64,000 bases of DNA, taken from Fibrobacter sp. (GTDB lineage Bacteria > Fibrobacterota > Fibrobacteria > Fibrobacterales > Fibrobacteraceae). Every line of letters starts with the position of its first letter. Within the stretch, counting starts at the first letter, position 1. The stretch lies in NCBI GenBank assembly GCA_024398935.1, contig JAKSIH010000002.1, positions 62,001 through 126,000 of the forward strand, written 5' to 3'. The notes beneath the pieces were generated by a model. That model saw nothing but the letters and a program-made list of their open reading frames with translations. It made no database searches and was not told the DNA's origin. This document shows, piece after piece, positions 53,536 through 63,023 of this stretch. The position numbers and the translations under genes were made by a program.

Positions 53536-53690
53536 TTAAGGATTCAGCAATTTCTTCTTGATTTTCAGCAGCACGATTTTGTATAGCGGCAAGCGAACGC
53601 AATATTTCTTCACGAGTTCTTTCATCGTCAACTTATCTAGGTCAGCAAAGAATTCGTAGCGTCTAAAATGCTCCTTGAAACAATCTACCT
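53536..53690 (-). pseudogene. Short open frame or C-terminal remnant upstream of the nucleotidyltransferase gene
   Basis: On the minus strand an open frame without a good start runs from about 53690 to a TAA at 53536, one base before the next ATG. It reads FKEHFRRYEFFADLDKL then MKELVKKYCVRLPLYKIV and ends in a basic KIKKKLLNP. The first in-frame ATG (53625) would give only 29 residues. It resembles the basic C-terminal end of a glycosyltransferase, so it may be the remains of a deleted gene. It could also be a small coupled gene. The evidence is limited. Confidence 0.35.
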
Positions 53691-53692
53691 TG

Positions 53693-53720
53693 AAAAAAAA
53701 AAGCGAGCAGTCTGCCCGCC
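53693..53720 (-). terminator. Terminator after the UDP-sugar epimerase gene
   Basis: On the minus strand GCGGGC pairs with GCTCGC (one G-T pair) around AGACT, followed by ten T. It is the likely 3' end of the polysaccharide operon that starts upstream of the window end. Confidence 0.7.
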
Positions 53721-53899
53721 AATTTTGGTTGAACCTGGGTCAAATGACCAGCTCAAGTATTATCAATATACAACAAATATTTCCATTCGTCAATGATTCT
53801 TGTAAACAGCCTTCCAATGACCAATAAATTTTCAACATTTTTCAGTTTAATCAGGCAGTAAACATTAAAATATTTTTATAGGCAAGACAGTGGTATGTA
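53721..53899. other. AT-rich intergenic stretch without a gene
   Basis: Between the terminator and the epimerase stop there is no open frame of note. A short imperfect palindrome, GGGTCAAATGACC, is at about 53738. The rest is AT-rich. Confidence 0.6.
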
Positions 53900-55081
53900 T
53901 TATTTTCTCCAGACCATTTTGTCAACTACACCGGTATAGCTCTGAATGAGCTTAACAACCTTGGTGCTGACATTTTCTTCGATATAGTCAGGAACAGGAA
54001 TGCCGTAATCACCCGCAGAGTTCATTTCTACAGCGGTTGAAACAGCCTGAAGCAGAGACTGTTCGTCAATACCGGCAAGAACAAAGCAAGCTTTGTCCAA
54101 TGCTTCGGGGCGCTCCGTGCTGGTGCGAATGCAAATTGCCGGGAACGGATGACCAACACTGGTAAAGAAGGAGCTTTCCTCAGGCAGCGTTCCGCTATCA
54201 CTAACAACGGCGAATGCATTCATCTGCAGGCAGTTATAATCGTGGAAGCCAAGAGGTTCATGCTGAATCACACGCTTGTCCAGTTTGAAACCACTTGCAG
54301 CAAGACGATTGCGGCTACGAGGATGGCAGCTGTACAGAATCGGCATATCGTACTTTTCGGCCATTTTATTAATGGCGGTAAAAAGACTGTTGAAGTTCTT
54401 TTCTGTATCAATATTTTCTTCGCGATGGGCACTTAGCAAAATGTACTTACCCTTGGTAAGGCCAAGGCGGGCATGAATGTCGCTAGCTTCGATATCGGCA
54501 AGATTCTTGTGCAGAACTTCGGCCATGGGGCTACCAGTCACATAAGTGCGTTCTTTGGGCAGGCCACAATCAGCCAAGTAACGGCGAGCATGTTCAGAGT
54601 AAGCCATGTTGACATCGCTAATGATATCCACAATGCGACGATTGGTTTCTTCGGGCAGGCATTCGTCCTTGCAACGGTTACCCGCTTCCATGTGGAAAAT
54701 AGGAATATGCAGACGCTTTGCAGCAATGGCCGAAAGGCAGCTATTGGTGTCGCCAAGAATCAGCATGGCATCGGGCTTACAGGCAACCATCAGCTTGTAG
54801 CTGGCGTTAATGATGTTACCTACGGTTGCACCCAGGTCGTCACCTACGGCATCCATATAGACTTCGGGCTCCTTAAGCTTCAAGTCCTTAAAGAACACCC
54901 CGTTCAAGTTGTAATCGTAGTTCTGGCCAGTGTGAGCAAGAATGCAATCAAAGTACTTGCGGCACTTGTCAATCACAGCAGCAAGGCGGATAATCTCGGG
55001 GCGTGTACCCACAATAATCAAAAGTTTAAGCTTGCCATTGTCGGCGAACTTGATATCGCTATAATCTGTACGCAGTTCCAT
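53900..55081 (-). CDS. UDP-N-acetylglucosamine 2-epimerase family, UDP-FucNAc pathway (CapG/FnlC-like)
   Basis: A 393-residue non-hydrolysing epimerase. KLLIIVGTRPEIIRLAAVI is the N-terminal signature, and MLILGDTNSCLSAIAAKRL, FHMEAGNRCKDECLPEE, LLSAHREENIDTEKN and VVSDSGTLPEESSFF follow in order. Because capE and capF homologues lie directly upstream, the enzyme is best read as the third step of UDP-N-acetyl-L-fucosamine synthesis (CapG, FnlC, WbjD) rather than plain WecB. The start overlaps the capF stop by 1 bp (TAATG). The gene is last in its operon before a terminator. Confidence 0.9.
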   Translation of the reverse strand: MELRTDYSDIKFADNGKLKLLIIVGTRPEIIRLAAVIDKCRKYFDCILAHTGQNYDYNLNGVFFKDLKLKEPEVYMDAVGDDLGATVGNIINASYKLMVACKPDAMLILGDTNSCLSAIAAKRLHIPIFHMEAGNRCKDECLPEETNRRIVDIISDVNMAYSEHARRYLADCGLPKERTYVTGSPMAEVLHKNLADIEASDIHARLGLTKGKYILLSAHREENIDTEKNFNSLFTAINKMAEKYDMPILYSCHPRSRNRLAASGFKLDKRVIQHEPLGFHDYNCLQMNAFAVVSDSGTLPEESSFFTSVGHPFPAICIRTSTERPEALDKACFVLAGIDEQSLLQAVSTAVEMNSAGDYGIPVPDYIEENVSTKVVKLIQSYTGVVDKMVWRK

Positions 55082-56286
55082 TACTTAACCACCTTTTCGC
55101 CAAATGTATCAGGATGCTCCGGATCGAACTGTTCGTTGGCCCACATCACGGTTACCAGGTTTTCAGTTTCAGAAAGATTGATAATATTGTGAGTGTAGCC
55201 AGGCAACATATGAATGGCCTCGATCTTTTCACCACTCACCTCAAATTCAAGAACATCATCTGTTCCAATCTTGCGTTCCTGAATCAGGGCACGGCCACTA
55301 ACCACAATAAAGAATTCCCACTTGCTATGGTGCCAGTGTTCGCCCTTGGTAATACCCGGCTTAGAAACATTCACACTGAACTGGCCACAATTTGCAGTCT
55401 TCAGCAATTCTGTAAAGCTGCCACGAGCATCCACATTCATCTTCAAGGGGAAACAAACTTTTTCCTTGGGCAGATAGCTCAAGTATGTAGAGTAAAGTTT
55501 CTTTGCAAAGCTATTGTCGGGAATCTCCGGCATCAACAAGGACTGCGGCTGAACCTTAAAGGTATTCAACAAGTCCACAATCTCGCCAAGCTTAATCTTG
55601 TGAACTACAGGAGCAGCGCAGAACTTGCCATCTTCACGAAGAACAGTCTCCACTCCGTCAAAATCAGCATGATGTTCCTTGCCTTCCATGGCTGCAAGCA
55701 TCTCGGCTACCAGGTCATCGATATAGAGCAGTTCCATATCAACAGACGGGTCATTCACTTGAATGGGTAAATCGTTTGCGATGTTATTGCAGAAGGTTGC
55801 AACGGCGCTGTTGTAGTTGGGGCGACACCACTTGCCAAACAAATTGGGGAAGCGATACACAAGGACCTTGGCACCTGTTTCAGCAGCGTATGAGAAGAAT
55901 AGATCCTCACCCGCCTTTTTGCTGCGGCCATATTCGCTGTTACCAAAACGGCCCGCCAATGTTGCCTGAATGCTACTGCTAAGCATTACGGGACACTTGT
56001 TCCCATGCTTTTTCAAACAAGAAAGCAAGTCGCTGGCAAAGCCGAAATTACCAGTCATGAATTCGCTAGTGTCCTTGGGGCGATTTACACCGGCCAAGTT
56101 AAACACAAAATCCGCATGGGCACAGGCCTCATCCAGTTCTGCCGATGTGGAGTCAATATCGTACTGATAAATCTCCCCTACATTCAAACCAGGATGGGTA
56201 CGGTCCTTGCCATCACGAATACACTCCAGAGCGGCAACCAAGTTGCGCCCAACAAATCCCTTAGCACCAGTTACAAGAATGTTCAT
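55081..56286 (-). CDS. Bifunctional reductase/cupin of UDP-FucNAc synthesis (CapF/FnlB-like)
   Basis: A 401-residue enzyme with the CapF layout. The N-terminal SDR domain (~1-275) begins MNILVTGAKGFVGRNLV and carries the Tyr-Lys pair in SEYGRSKKAGEDLFF. The C-terminal cupin (~285-401) shows ITKGEHWHHSKWEFFIVVSG (His metal ligands) and MLPGYTHNIINLSE. CapF reduces the 4-keto intermediate made by CapE. The gene is 1 bp after capE and 1 bp overlapping the epimerase gene, so the three steps are tightly linked. The product UDP-L-FucNAc would be used by glycosyltransferases upstream. Confidence 0.93.
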   Translation of the reverse strand: MNILVTGAKGFVGRNLVAALECIRDGKDRTHPGLNVGEIYQYDIDSTSAELDEACAHADFVFNLAGVNRPKDTSEFMTGNFGFASDLLSCLKKHGNKCPVMLSSSIQATLAGRFGNSEYGRSKKAGEDLFFSYAAETGAKVLVYRFPNLFGKWCRPNYNSAVATFCNNIANDLPIQVNDPSVDMELLYIDDLVAEMLAAMEGKEHHADFDGVETVLREDGKFCAAPVVHKIKLGEIVDLLNTFKVQPQSLLMPEIPDNSFAKKLYSTYLSYLPKEKVCFPLKMNVDARGSFTELLKTANCGQFSVNVSKPGITKGEHWHHSKWEFFIVVSGRALIQERKIGTDDVLEFEVSGEKIEAIHMLPGYTHNIINLSETENLVTVMWANEQFDPEHPDTFGEKVVK

Positions 56287-56287
56287 A

Positions 56288-57331
56288 CTACTTAGCCAGT
56301 TCTTCTTGTATGTAACTCAGTGTCAAAAGTTTTTCCTTAACCTGTTCCACATTGAGTAATTTAGTATTACTAGAATTGAACTCAGTAAGAACATTGCGTT
56401 CGGTATCACCCTTACTAAAGTACTTATCATAGTTCAGTCCTCGCTTGTCGCAAGGAACTCGGTAGAAGTTACCTAAGTCAATAGCGTGGGCACATTCCTC
56501 GTTAGTAAGCAAAGTCTCATACATTTTCTCACCGTGGCGAATACCAATAACCTTAATAGCGTTCTTATCACCACCGAATAGTTCACAAACCGCCTCTGCT
56601 TGAGTTTGAATAGTACAAGCTGGAGCCTTTTGAACCAAGATATCTCCGCTTACGCCATTTTCAAAAGCAAATAAAACCAAATCCACAGCTTCATCCAGAC
56701 TCATAATGAATCGTGTCATGGAACCTTCAGTAATGGTAATGGGCTGACCCGCACGAATTTGATCAATCCATAGAGGAATCACCGACCCTCGACTACACAT
56801 CACATTACCATAGCGGGTACAACAAATTTTAGTTTTATCAGGACTTACTGTACGAGATTTTGCCACAATCACTTTTTCCATCATGGCCTTACTAGTGCCC
56901 ATAGCATTTACTGGATAGGCAGCCTTGTCAGTACTAAGACACACCACATTCTTAACACCAGCTTCAATCGCAGCGGTCAAAACATTATCTGTTCCAAGAA
57001 CATTAGTCTTTACAGCTTCCAGTGGAAAAAATTCACAACTCGGGACTTGTTTCAGCGCAGCGGCATGGAAAATGTAATCTACCCCGTGCATTGCATTTTT
57101 TACGCTGGCAAGATCACGAACATCGCCAATATAAAACTTGATTTTATCAGCGACTTCAGGCATCTTTGCCTGAAATTCATGACGCATATCGTCTTGCTTC
57201 TTTTCGTCGCGACTAAAAATGCGAATTTCCCCAATATCAGTTTGAAGAAAACGATTTAACACAGCGTTACCAAAACTTCCGGTACCGCCTGTAATGAGAA
57301 GAGTTTTATTTGAAAAGATTGACATAGGCAT
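56288..57331 (-). CDS. UDP-GlcNAc 4,6-dehydratase/5-epimerase (CapE/FnlA-like)
   Basis: A 347-residue SDR enzyme that starts UDP-L-FucNAc synthesis. NAD binding is by LLITGGTGSFGNAVLNRFL (residues ~10-28). The catalytic region STDKAAYPVNAMGTSKAMMEK has the family's special active site in place of YxxxK. FSRDEKKQDDMRHEF and AALKQVPSCEFFPLEAVKTN are typical of CapE/WbjB. ATG 57331 or 57325 could start it. It has ordinary base composition, whereas the genes just upstream are AT-rich. It begins the CapE-F-G set. Confidence 0.93.
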   Translation of the reverse strand: MPMSIFSNKTLLITGGTGSFGNAVLNRFLQTDIGEIRIFSRDEKKQDDMRHEFQAKMPEVADKIKFYIGDVRDLASVKNAMHGVDYIFHAAALKQVPSCEFFPLEAVKTNVLGTDNVLTAAIEAGVKNVVCLSTDKAAYPVNAMGTSKAMMEKVIVAKSRTVSPDKTKICCTRYGNVMCSRGSVIPLWIDQIRAGQPITITEGSMTRFIMSLDEAVDLVLFAFENGVSGDILVQKAPACTIQTQAEAVCELFGGDKNAIKVIGIRHGEKMYETLLTNEECAHAIDLGNFYRVPCDKRGLNYDKYFSKGDTERNVLTEFNSSNTKLLNVEQVKEKLLTLSYIQEELAK

Positions 57332-57393
57332 AATGAAAACAAACCTTCCTTAAGCAGGTACAATATAAATCTTTAACTAACTAAAATCATTTC

Positions 57394-58686
57394 TTATGGG
57401 AAATGTCTTAGCATATTTCCAATGAAAGCAGGATTTAAACCTCTCAACATAATCATAATACAAGATCTTAGCGGGCTTAATATAAGAATCATCACAACAT
57501 TTGTAAAAATTTGAGTTATCAAAGAGGCCAACGCAGCTCCATTTATTCCAAAACGAGGTATAAAAAAATAATTCATAATAATATTACACACTGCCCCACA
57601 CAAATTCATAAACCACAAATATTTCTGTTTTTCCTCAGCCAAGAAATAAATAGCATGAACTCCTCCCATATAAGAAAAAGCAGTAAACCAAACTACAATT
57701 CGTAAGTTGTCTATGGACGGATCATAAGCATTTCCATACAGTACTCCAATAATGATTGGAGCTAACAAAGTCATCACAATACTTTGCAGTAAAGCAAGAT
57801 AAACAACCACACCATATAAAACAGACAGCATTCTTTCGTAACTTGAATAATCGTTTTTTTTGCATTCAAAAATTTTTGGTCTAAAAGAATCTATAACAGC
57901 TCCGAAAACAAAACTTGTTAAACTAGCACAAACAACAGCCGCCGAATAAAAACCAACACACGAATTATCCATCATATTTTTTATCATGAGCCTATCCGTT
58001 TGCGCAAAAACCACAATCATTAATCCAGATATGATGTAATAATGACTTTTAGCAAACATTTTTTTCGCTCTAGACAACGATACAGAAAAACGAGTTCCAC
58101 CTTTTTTTCGATAGATTACGAAAAAAGCAATTGCAAGAAGCAAACCGTCAAATGCATTCGCAACGGCAAAAAAATACACATTCATTCCTAAAACAAGTAA
58201 AACAACTTTGTACGAGGCAACGACCAAATATGCAAAAAAAGAAATCAACGAAGTGTATTTAGACAAGTACTTTGACTGGAACCAATACTGGATAATCTCA
58301 GCCGTCTGAAAAACTAAAAGCACACTGTACAAGCAACATACTATAATCGTTTCTCTTTCACCCGAATTAAGACAAGAAACTACTACAAAAATGCCAGCAA
58401 CACATAAAATTGCAGAAAAAAAACTCAAACATATAGATGTTCCTAAAATTTCGCCATCTTTGTCAGGTTCATTCACTATTTCTTGTACTACAATACTATT
58501 CAACCCCAATTGCATTATAGGAGTTGCAAACGCAACAATTGAGGCTGCGTAACTTATGACGCCATAGTTAGATGGTCCCAAATATCGCGCCGTCAGCATA
58601 CCTATAACTACAGCAACAAAAGCTTGGGCAATCTTACAACCAATAATCCAAGAAGCGTTTTTTGCAATTTTATTCTGAAGCAACAT
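57394..58686 (-). CDS. Polysaccharide flippase (Wzx/MATE-like)
   Basis: A 430-residue membrane protein with about 12-14 segments. The start IAKNASWIIGCKIAQAFVAV and LTARYLGPSNYGVISYAAS are typical of Wzx-type oligosaccharide flippases, which move lipid-linked repeat units across the inner membrane. QTDRLMIKNMMDNSCVGFYSAA (about residues 225-246, given here in part: QTDRLMIKNMMDNS) marks the second half. The DNA is AT-rich. It precedes the polymerase gene by 14 bp. The specificity of the sugar unit cannot be told. Confidence 0.88.
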   Translation of the reverse strand: MLLQNKIAKNASWIIGCKIAQAFVAVVIGMLTARYLGPSNYGVISYAASIVAFATPIMQLGLNSIVVQEIVNEPDKDGEILGTSICLSFFSAILCVAGIFVVVSCLNSGERETIIVCCLYSVLLVFQTAEIIQYWFQSKYLSKYTSLISFFAYLVVASYKVVLLVLGMNVYFFAVANAFDGLLLAIAFFVIYRKKGGTRFSVSLSRAKKMFAKSHYYIISGLMIVVFAQTDRLMIKNMMDNSCVGFYSAAVVCASLTSFVFGAVIDSFRPKIFECKKNDYSSYERMLSVLYGVVVYLALLQSIVMTLLAPIIIGVLYGNAYDPSIDNLRIVVWFTAFSYMGGVHAIYFLAEEKQKYLWFMNLCGAVCNIIMNYFFIPRFGINGAALASLITQIFTNVVMILILSPLRSCIMIMLRGLNPAFIGNMLRHFP

Positions 58687-58700
58687 ACAAACAACTTAGT

Positions 58701-59795
58701 TTAGAACAAATATTCAACTAAAGTACGATAGTTATAATAAGACTCCGCCCAAGTGGGACTGTGGAAAAAAGACCAATACCCATACAATGTATTCATCATA
58801 AAAAGAGTCAATAAAATTTTTTTCCACGGATCAGAAATTTTCTCATAAACAAGTGGCACCGAAGCTATCATAAAGGGCGTAAAGAAAAAACACAGTCTAC
58901 CAATCATAGGTATCGCTAACGAAAAAGGAATCATAATATACCCCAGCATTGAGAGAAAAATAATTTTCACTTCATCTTCCCGATAATCTTTCACAAACAC
59001 ACAGCAAAAACAAGAAACGAAAAAAGGTAATAAACGCCAAGCCACCCCCAAACTAAAACCACGTGAATTTCCTATTTCATAATACTTCTTGTACTCTTTA
59101 ATATTATCGACATCATCAAACATAAGTAGAAAATCATTCACTAAATCAGGTTTCAAAAAAAACATTACCAAAACAACAAGTAAAGGAATAGTCAAATAGC
59201 GAGCCCATTCCTTTTTGATTAAAGCAACTAACAAACAGGGATACAAAATAAAGGCAGAAGCATGCATTTGCGCAGCAAGAAACACCAAAACAAAAGCAAT
59301 CGGAAAAAAAAACTGATTTCTTTTTCTAATAAGAAGAAATGCCAAGACAAACAGTGATACCGCAAATCCTTGTCGCATCATGGACATATTAAGAACATAC
59401 AAATCAGTACAAAACAAATATATAAATACCCCCAACACCCACCAATTTTTAGGGACACACAACTTTACGAACAAGTAATAGATAATATTTTGAACAACGC
59501 TCAAAAAAGCAACCAAAGAAAAGAAACCTAATGGTCGAAAAAGAAAACACAAAGTTGTCCAACCAGGATCGTGAAAATAAACATTTCTTCTTACAAAGTC
59601 CCAAGTAAATTCCCGATTACTTATAAAATCAAATATCTCTTGATATGAAGAATAGTCATTTCCGTAATTATAACGGATTGCTGCAACAAGAGCTATAATC
59701 AAAAAACATAATTCCAAACCAAAAGGAAATTCATCCCTTGAAGCTAGATATGCGAACAATATGCAGACAGTACTTATTATAATCAAAAAATACAT
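58701..59795 (-). CDS. Polysaccharide polymerase (EpsG/Wzy family)
   Basis: A 364-residue protein with about ten membrane segments. The segment AAIRYNYGNDYSSYQEIF (about residues 38-55) and MSMMRQGFAVSLFVLAFLLI (about 138-157) are the hallmark R-x-x-x-G-x-D-Y and R-Q-x-A/F patterns of EpsG-type Wzy polymerases. It would join repeat units after flipping. The gene is AT-rich and 4 bp from the next glycosyltransferase gene. No other polymerase is in the window. Confidence 0.85.
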   Translation of the reverse strand: MYFLIIISTVCILFAYLASRDEFPFGLELCFLIIALVAAIRYNYGNDYSSYQEIFDFISNREFTWDFVRRNVYFHDPGWTTLCFLFRPLGFFSLVAFLSVVQNIIYYLFVKLCVPKNWWVLGVFIYLFCTDLYVLNMSMMRQGFAVSLFVLAFLLIRKRNQFFFPIAFVLVFLAAQMHASAFILYPCLLVALIKKEWARYLTIPLLVVLVMFFLKPDLVNDFLLMFDDVDNIKEYKKYYEIGNSRGFSLGVAWRLLPFFVSCFCCVFVKDYREDEVKIIFLSMLGYIMIPFSLAIPMIGRLCFFFTPFMIASVPLVYEKISDPWKKILLTLFMMNTLYGYWSFFHSPTWAESYYNYRTLVEYLF

Positions 59796-59799
59796 TTAG

Positions 59800-61011
59800 C
59801 TACAATTCCAATTGCAATCTATAAAGATCAACATACTGTTCATTTATTACATTCATATCAAATGAACAAGCCTTTTTTCTACAAAGCTCTGTTGTAAAGT
59901 TTTTTTTCTCGCATATTTGAACTATTTTTCGCACCAGAGAATCTACATCATTTTGTTTCACAACAAAACCACAAGAGTTATCAATGCATTCCGGACTTCC
60001 ACCGGTTTTAAAAGTAATCACGGGAGTTCCACAAGCCAAAGACTCTATATTGACCAATCCTAGAACTTCTTCTCTTGTAGGATTTACAAAAACATCTGCA
60101 GCTGTATAAATTTCAGCCAATTCTTTTTGATTTTGTGTTCGATGAATAGAAATGATATTTGAAGGCAGTAATGCATCAACAGAATCATTGGTACCAACTA
60201 AAATAATTTGATAATCCTTCGATAAACGTTTGGCGAGATCTATGAAAACATCTAACCCTTTTCGTTTTTCCCATTCAAAAGCAACTCCAAGAATAATTTT
60301 TTTTTCTAGGATATTATACTTTCCCTTAAAGTTACTTTGCGACGGCTTAAATACGGAAAGATTTATTCCATTGTGAATAACCTTTACCGGATAATTTTTT
60401 AAATAGGATTGTTTTACCAAATCAGCAAGCCATTGAGAGGGGGTAACGATTGTGCAATTTTCTATTCCTGTAAACCATTTCTTTTTCAAATTCCACATTT
60501 TCTTTGTAGAATCCATTTTTGAAGAAGGATAACTACAAGATGGATATTGGCAGCATCCACAACCTTTTTTCCATTTATCGCACTTTATTAATTCAAAGTA
60601 TGGGCAACGTCCTGTAAAACTCCAACAATCATGAAGAGTCCATACCACAGGAATATCATTTCGCTTTATAAAGCGGAATAAAAGAGGTAAGTTAAGATAG
60701 TTGCCATGAACATTGTGCAAATGAATAAGATTGCACTTTTCTTTTTTCATCTTGCGAATTAAAAATTTTGTAGCAAAAAAGGACAATATTCCGGAAAGGC
60801 CGCTGATTTTCGCAAATAAAGAATGTATTAAATGGGATAAGCGAGAGCCAATAAAATAAGTAAGCTCATCTTTTTGGGGTCGATTAGTACGACTATCTGG
60901 ACAACATGTAATAACACGAATACCATGATTACGAGCTGTTCTCGCAATCTGCAACATGATGCCGCCGGTACTTCCGACATTACAAGTATTTATCTCAAAT
61001 ATAGTTGCCAT
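59800..61011 (-). CDS. Glycosyltransferase family 4
   Basis: A 403-residue GT-B glycosyltransferase. The N-terminal domain has STGGIMLQIARTARNHGIRV (residues ~14-33) and a Cys-rich stretch (CDKWKKGCGCCQYPSCSYP, ~143-161) that is a GT4 subgroup feature and may bind zinc. The C-terminal domain shows HNGINLSVFKPS, FEWEKRKGLDVFIDLAKRL, and the E-x7-E nucleotide-sugar motif in NPTREEVLGLVNIESLACG. The acceptor and donor are unknown. The gene is AT-rich. Confidence 0.85.
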   Translation of the reverse strand: MATIFEINTCNVGSTGGIMLQIARTARNHGIRVITCCPDSRTNRPQKDELTYFIGSRLSHLIHSLFAKISGLSGILSFFATKFLIRKMKKEKCNLIHLHNVHGNYLNLPLLFRFIKRNDIPVVWTLHDCWSFTGRCPYFELIKCDKWKKGCGCCQYPSCSYPSSKMDSTKKMWNLKKKWFTGIENCTIVTPSQWLADLVKQSYLKNYPVKVIHNGINLSVFKPSQSNFKGKYNILEKKIILGVAFEWEKRKGLDVFIDLAKRLSKDYQIILVGTNDSVDALLPSNIISIHRTQNQKELAEIYTAADVFVNPTREEVLGLVNIESLACGTPVITFKTGGSPECIDNSCGFVVKQNDVDSLVRKIVQICEKKNFTTELCRKKACSFDMNVINEQYVDLYRLQLEL

Positions 61012-61015
61012 AATC

Positions 61016-62242
61016 CTATTTCAAAAATTCTTTTTCAACAATATCAAAAAAATATTTCGGTGTACTTTTGGATAAAAAATCCGAATTTACAATAAAATCG
61101 TTCTTTTGTCCATCTTCCAGAAAATTTTTTATTTTCACGCAATTTTCTTCTTTTGTTGCATTTTTAAAAACATTTAAAGCATTTCCATACTCTTCAAAAT
61201 AAGGAATCGAAACATCAATGTTTGAACTTACAAAATTAAGAATTGGTCGGCTGGTTGAAAAATATTGAAAAATTTTACTTGGGACCATATTTACGGTTTG
61301 TTCATTAGAAATATTCACTATTACATCTGCATTTTTTAAAGCATATACAACTTTTGAATTTTCTAACATACCATGATAGAAAACACTTTGTGACTTCTCA
61401 ATAATCGGCTTCAACTCTTGTTCAACACATCCCCAAATATGCCAAACAATCTTTTTACCATTTGCGTTTAAAATAGATTCAAACATATCAATAGCATGCT
61501 TAGGATTTCTGTTTTGAGCATTCAATGTGCCTATATAAACTAAATTGCAATAATCTTGCACATAAGGTAAAGCAAATTCCTCGTAAGTCATGTCAGGGAT
61601 GCAAACAGGGAAATCAGCAAATTTTGTGTTGTTGAATTCAAACTTTCTATTTTGAATTGCTCTTGGTAAAACAATCATATCCAAAATTTGTTGTTCTTTA
61701 AGAGCGGCTCTCCATGCTTTTTTTTCTTGGAATGATTTGATCCATTTGTTTGCTGTATTTGGATTCGTAGTCAAATCCAAATGATAGCCAACGCAAAAAA
61801 CATTTTCCTTAAACATACTTTTTAGGGTCATTACGGAATAAATGGATTCATAGGGACGATAACAGCCAACAACCAAGGATATTTTTTCCCTTTTTATAAT
61901 TTCCCTTGCTATTTTTAAATATTTCTTTGATCTAAAAAAAGAAACGTTAGGGTAAAAAACTGAAACAAAAAACCGTCTTAAAAAAGAAAACAAAAGAAAC
62001 AGACATTTCCCTAAAACCATTTTTGAGCATAAAGAATGCATCGCATCATACAAAGCCCATTTTACGCCATAAAATTCAATGCCATTTTCCGAGAAGTGCT
62101 CATGTTTTTTTTCCGAATTATATATACAAAAAACAGAATATCCGTTCCGTTGAAATTCATAAGCGACATTTCTTACACATATACCTGTAGCATCATTCGC
62201 TTTTCCAAAGCCATCACATAGAAACAGGACCTTCTTTTGCAT
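61016..62242 (-). CDS. Glycosyltransferase, GT4-like
   Basis: A 408-residue GT-B-like protein. LFLCDGFGKANDATGICVRN (about residues 6-25) and the C-terminal VYIGTLNAQNRNPKHAIDMF (about 230-250), FYHGMLENSKVVYALKNADV and VPSKIFQYFSTSRPILNFVS match GT4-type transferases. The acidic E in the usual donor motif is replaced in this region, so activity is inferred. AT-rich DNA. It is 4 bp before the other GT4 gene on the same strand. Confidence 0.75.
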   Translation of the reverse strand: MQKKVLFLCDGFGKANDATGICVRNVAYEFQRNGYSVFCIYNSEKKHEHFSENGIEFYGVKWALYDAMHSLCSKMVLGKCLFLLFSFLRRFFVSVFYPNVSFFRSKKYLKIAREIIKREKISLVVGCYRPYESIYSVMTLKSMFKENVFCVGYHLDLTTNPNTANKWIKSFQEKKAWRAALKEQQILDMIVLPRAIQNRKFEFNNTKFADFPVCIPDMTYEEFALPYVQDYCNLVYIGTLNAQNRNPKHAIDMFESILNANGKKIVWHIWGCVEQELKPIIEKSQSVFYHGMLENSKVVYALKNADVIVNISNEQTVNMVPSKIFQYFSTSRPILNFVSSNIDVSIPYFEEYGNALNVFKNATKEENCVKIKNFLEDGQKNDFIVNSDFLSKSTPKYFFDIVEKEFLK

Positions 62243-62264
62243 TATGAATACACCTTTTTTATTT

Positions 62265-63023
62265 CTATGCTTTAACCATCATCTTATAGGATTTCATCCA
62301 CCCACATCCAAACAGCTTACGATGTCTAATGGCATCTTGCAAGCATAGCAGTTTCCACCAGCGGGGAGAAATCATCTTATATAATGCACCCTGGTCTCGG
62401 AAATACTTTTCATCATAAGCAGCTTTCCAGGTAGAGGGCCTTTCTTCTGTAAGTTCGGCAATGTATTCAGGAACAGCATACATTGTTAAGCCTTTCTTTA
62501 GGCAATCTGTCAAGAAAATATTGTCTTCCCCATGACTGTGTTCCGTTCCACCGCCAAAACATTGATTGAAATATATTCCTTTATCTCGTATCGACTTTAG
62601 ACGAATTGCAACACGAGCCGTTCCAAAGCGAAGATAATTTAAAAATCCAACCTTGTAAGCTTTCTTTATTACATGACGCGTTACGACAGGTTCAATAAGA
62701 TTAAAAGCTATAACATCCGCTTTGGGAAATCTCTCAAACGCCCTTTGAACCTTTTCGGCATAGTCATCAACATAGACCATATCATCATCTGCGAACAAAC
62801 AAAATTCTCCTGTAGCCCGCATTAACGCATTATTTCTATTCAAGCCTACACCACGTTCTGCAAAATTTAAATAACGCACTTTATGACCATTCCATTCAAA
62901 ATCTTCTACCGAATTGCGATCACACTGGTTAGCAACAATAGCATCTGTTTTTAGATGCATTTTGTCCAGAAGGGAATGATCTTTTTGGTACATTGCAGCA
63001 ACAAGAACTTGAACAGAAGACAT
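62265..63023 (-). CDS. Glycosyltransferase family 2 (GT-A)
   Basis: A ~252-residue GT-A transferase. VQVLVAAMYQKDHSLLDKM opens it, GLNRNNALMRATGEFCLFAD is followed by DDM (the D-x-D metal site, about residues 77-79), and GTEHSHGEDNIFLTDCLKKG carries the catalytic E/D region. ATG 63023 is preferred because GGAGG stands upstream and its A overlaps the stop of the acetyltransferase gene (TAATG). The sugar is unknown. Confidence 0.87.
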   Translation of the reverse strand: MSSVQVLVAAMYQKDHSLLDKMHLKTDAIVANQCDRNSVEDFEWNGHKVRYLNFAERGVGLNRNNALMRATGEFCLFADDDMVYVDDYAEKVQRAFERFPKADVIAFNLIEPVVTRHVIKKAYKVGFLNYLRFGTARVAIRLKSIRDKGIYFNQCFGGGTEHSHGEDNIFLTDCLKKGLTMYAVPEYIAELTEERPSTWKAAYDEKYFRDQGALYKMISPRWWKLLCLQDAIRHRKLFGCGWMKSYKMMVKA

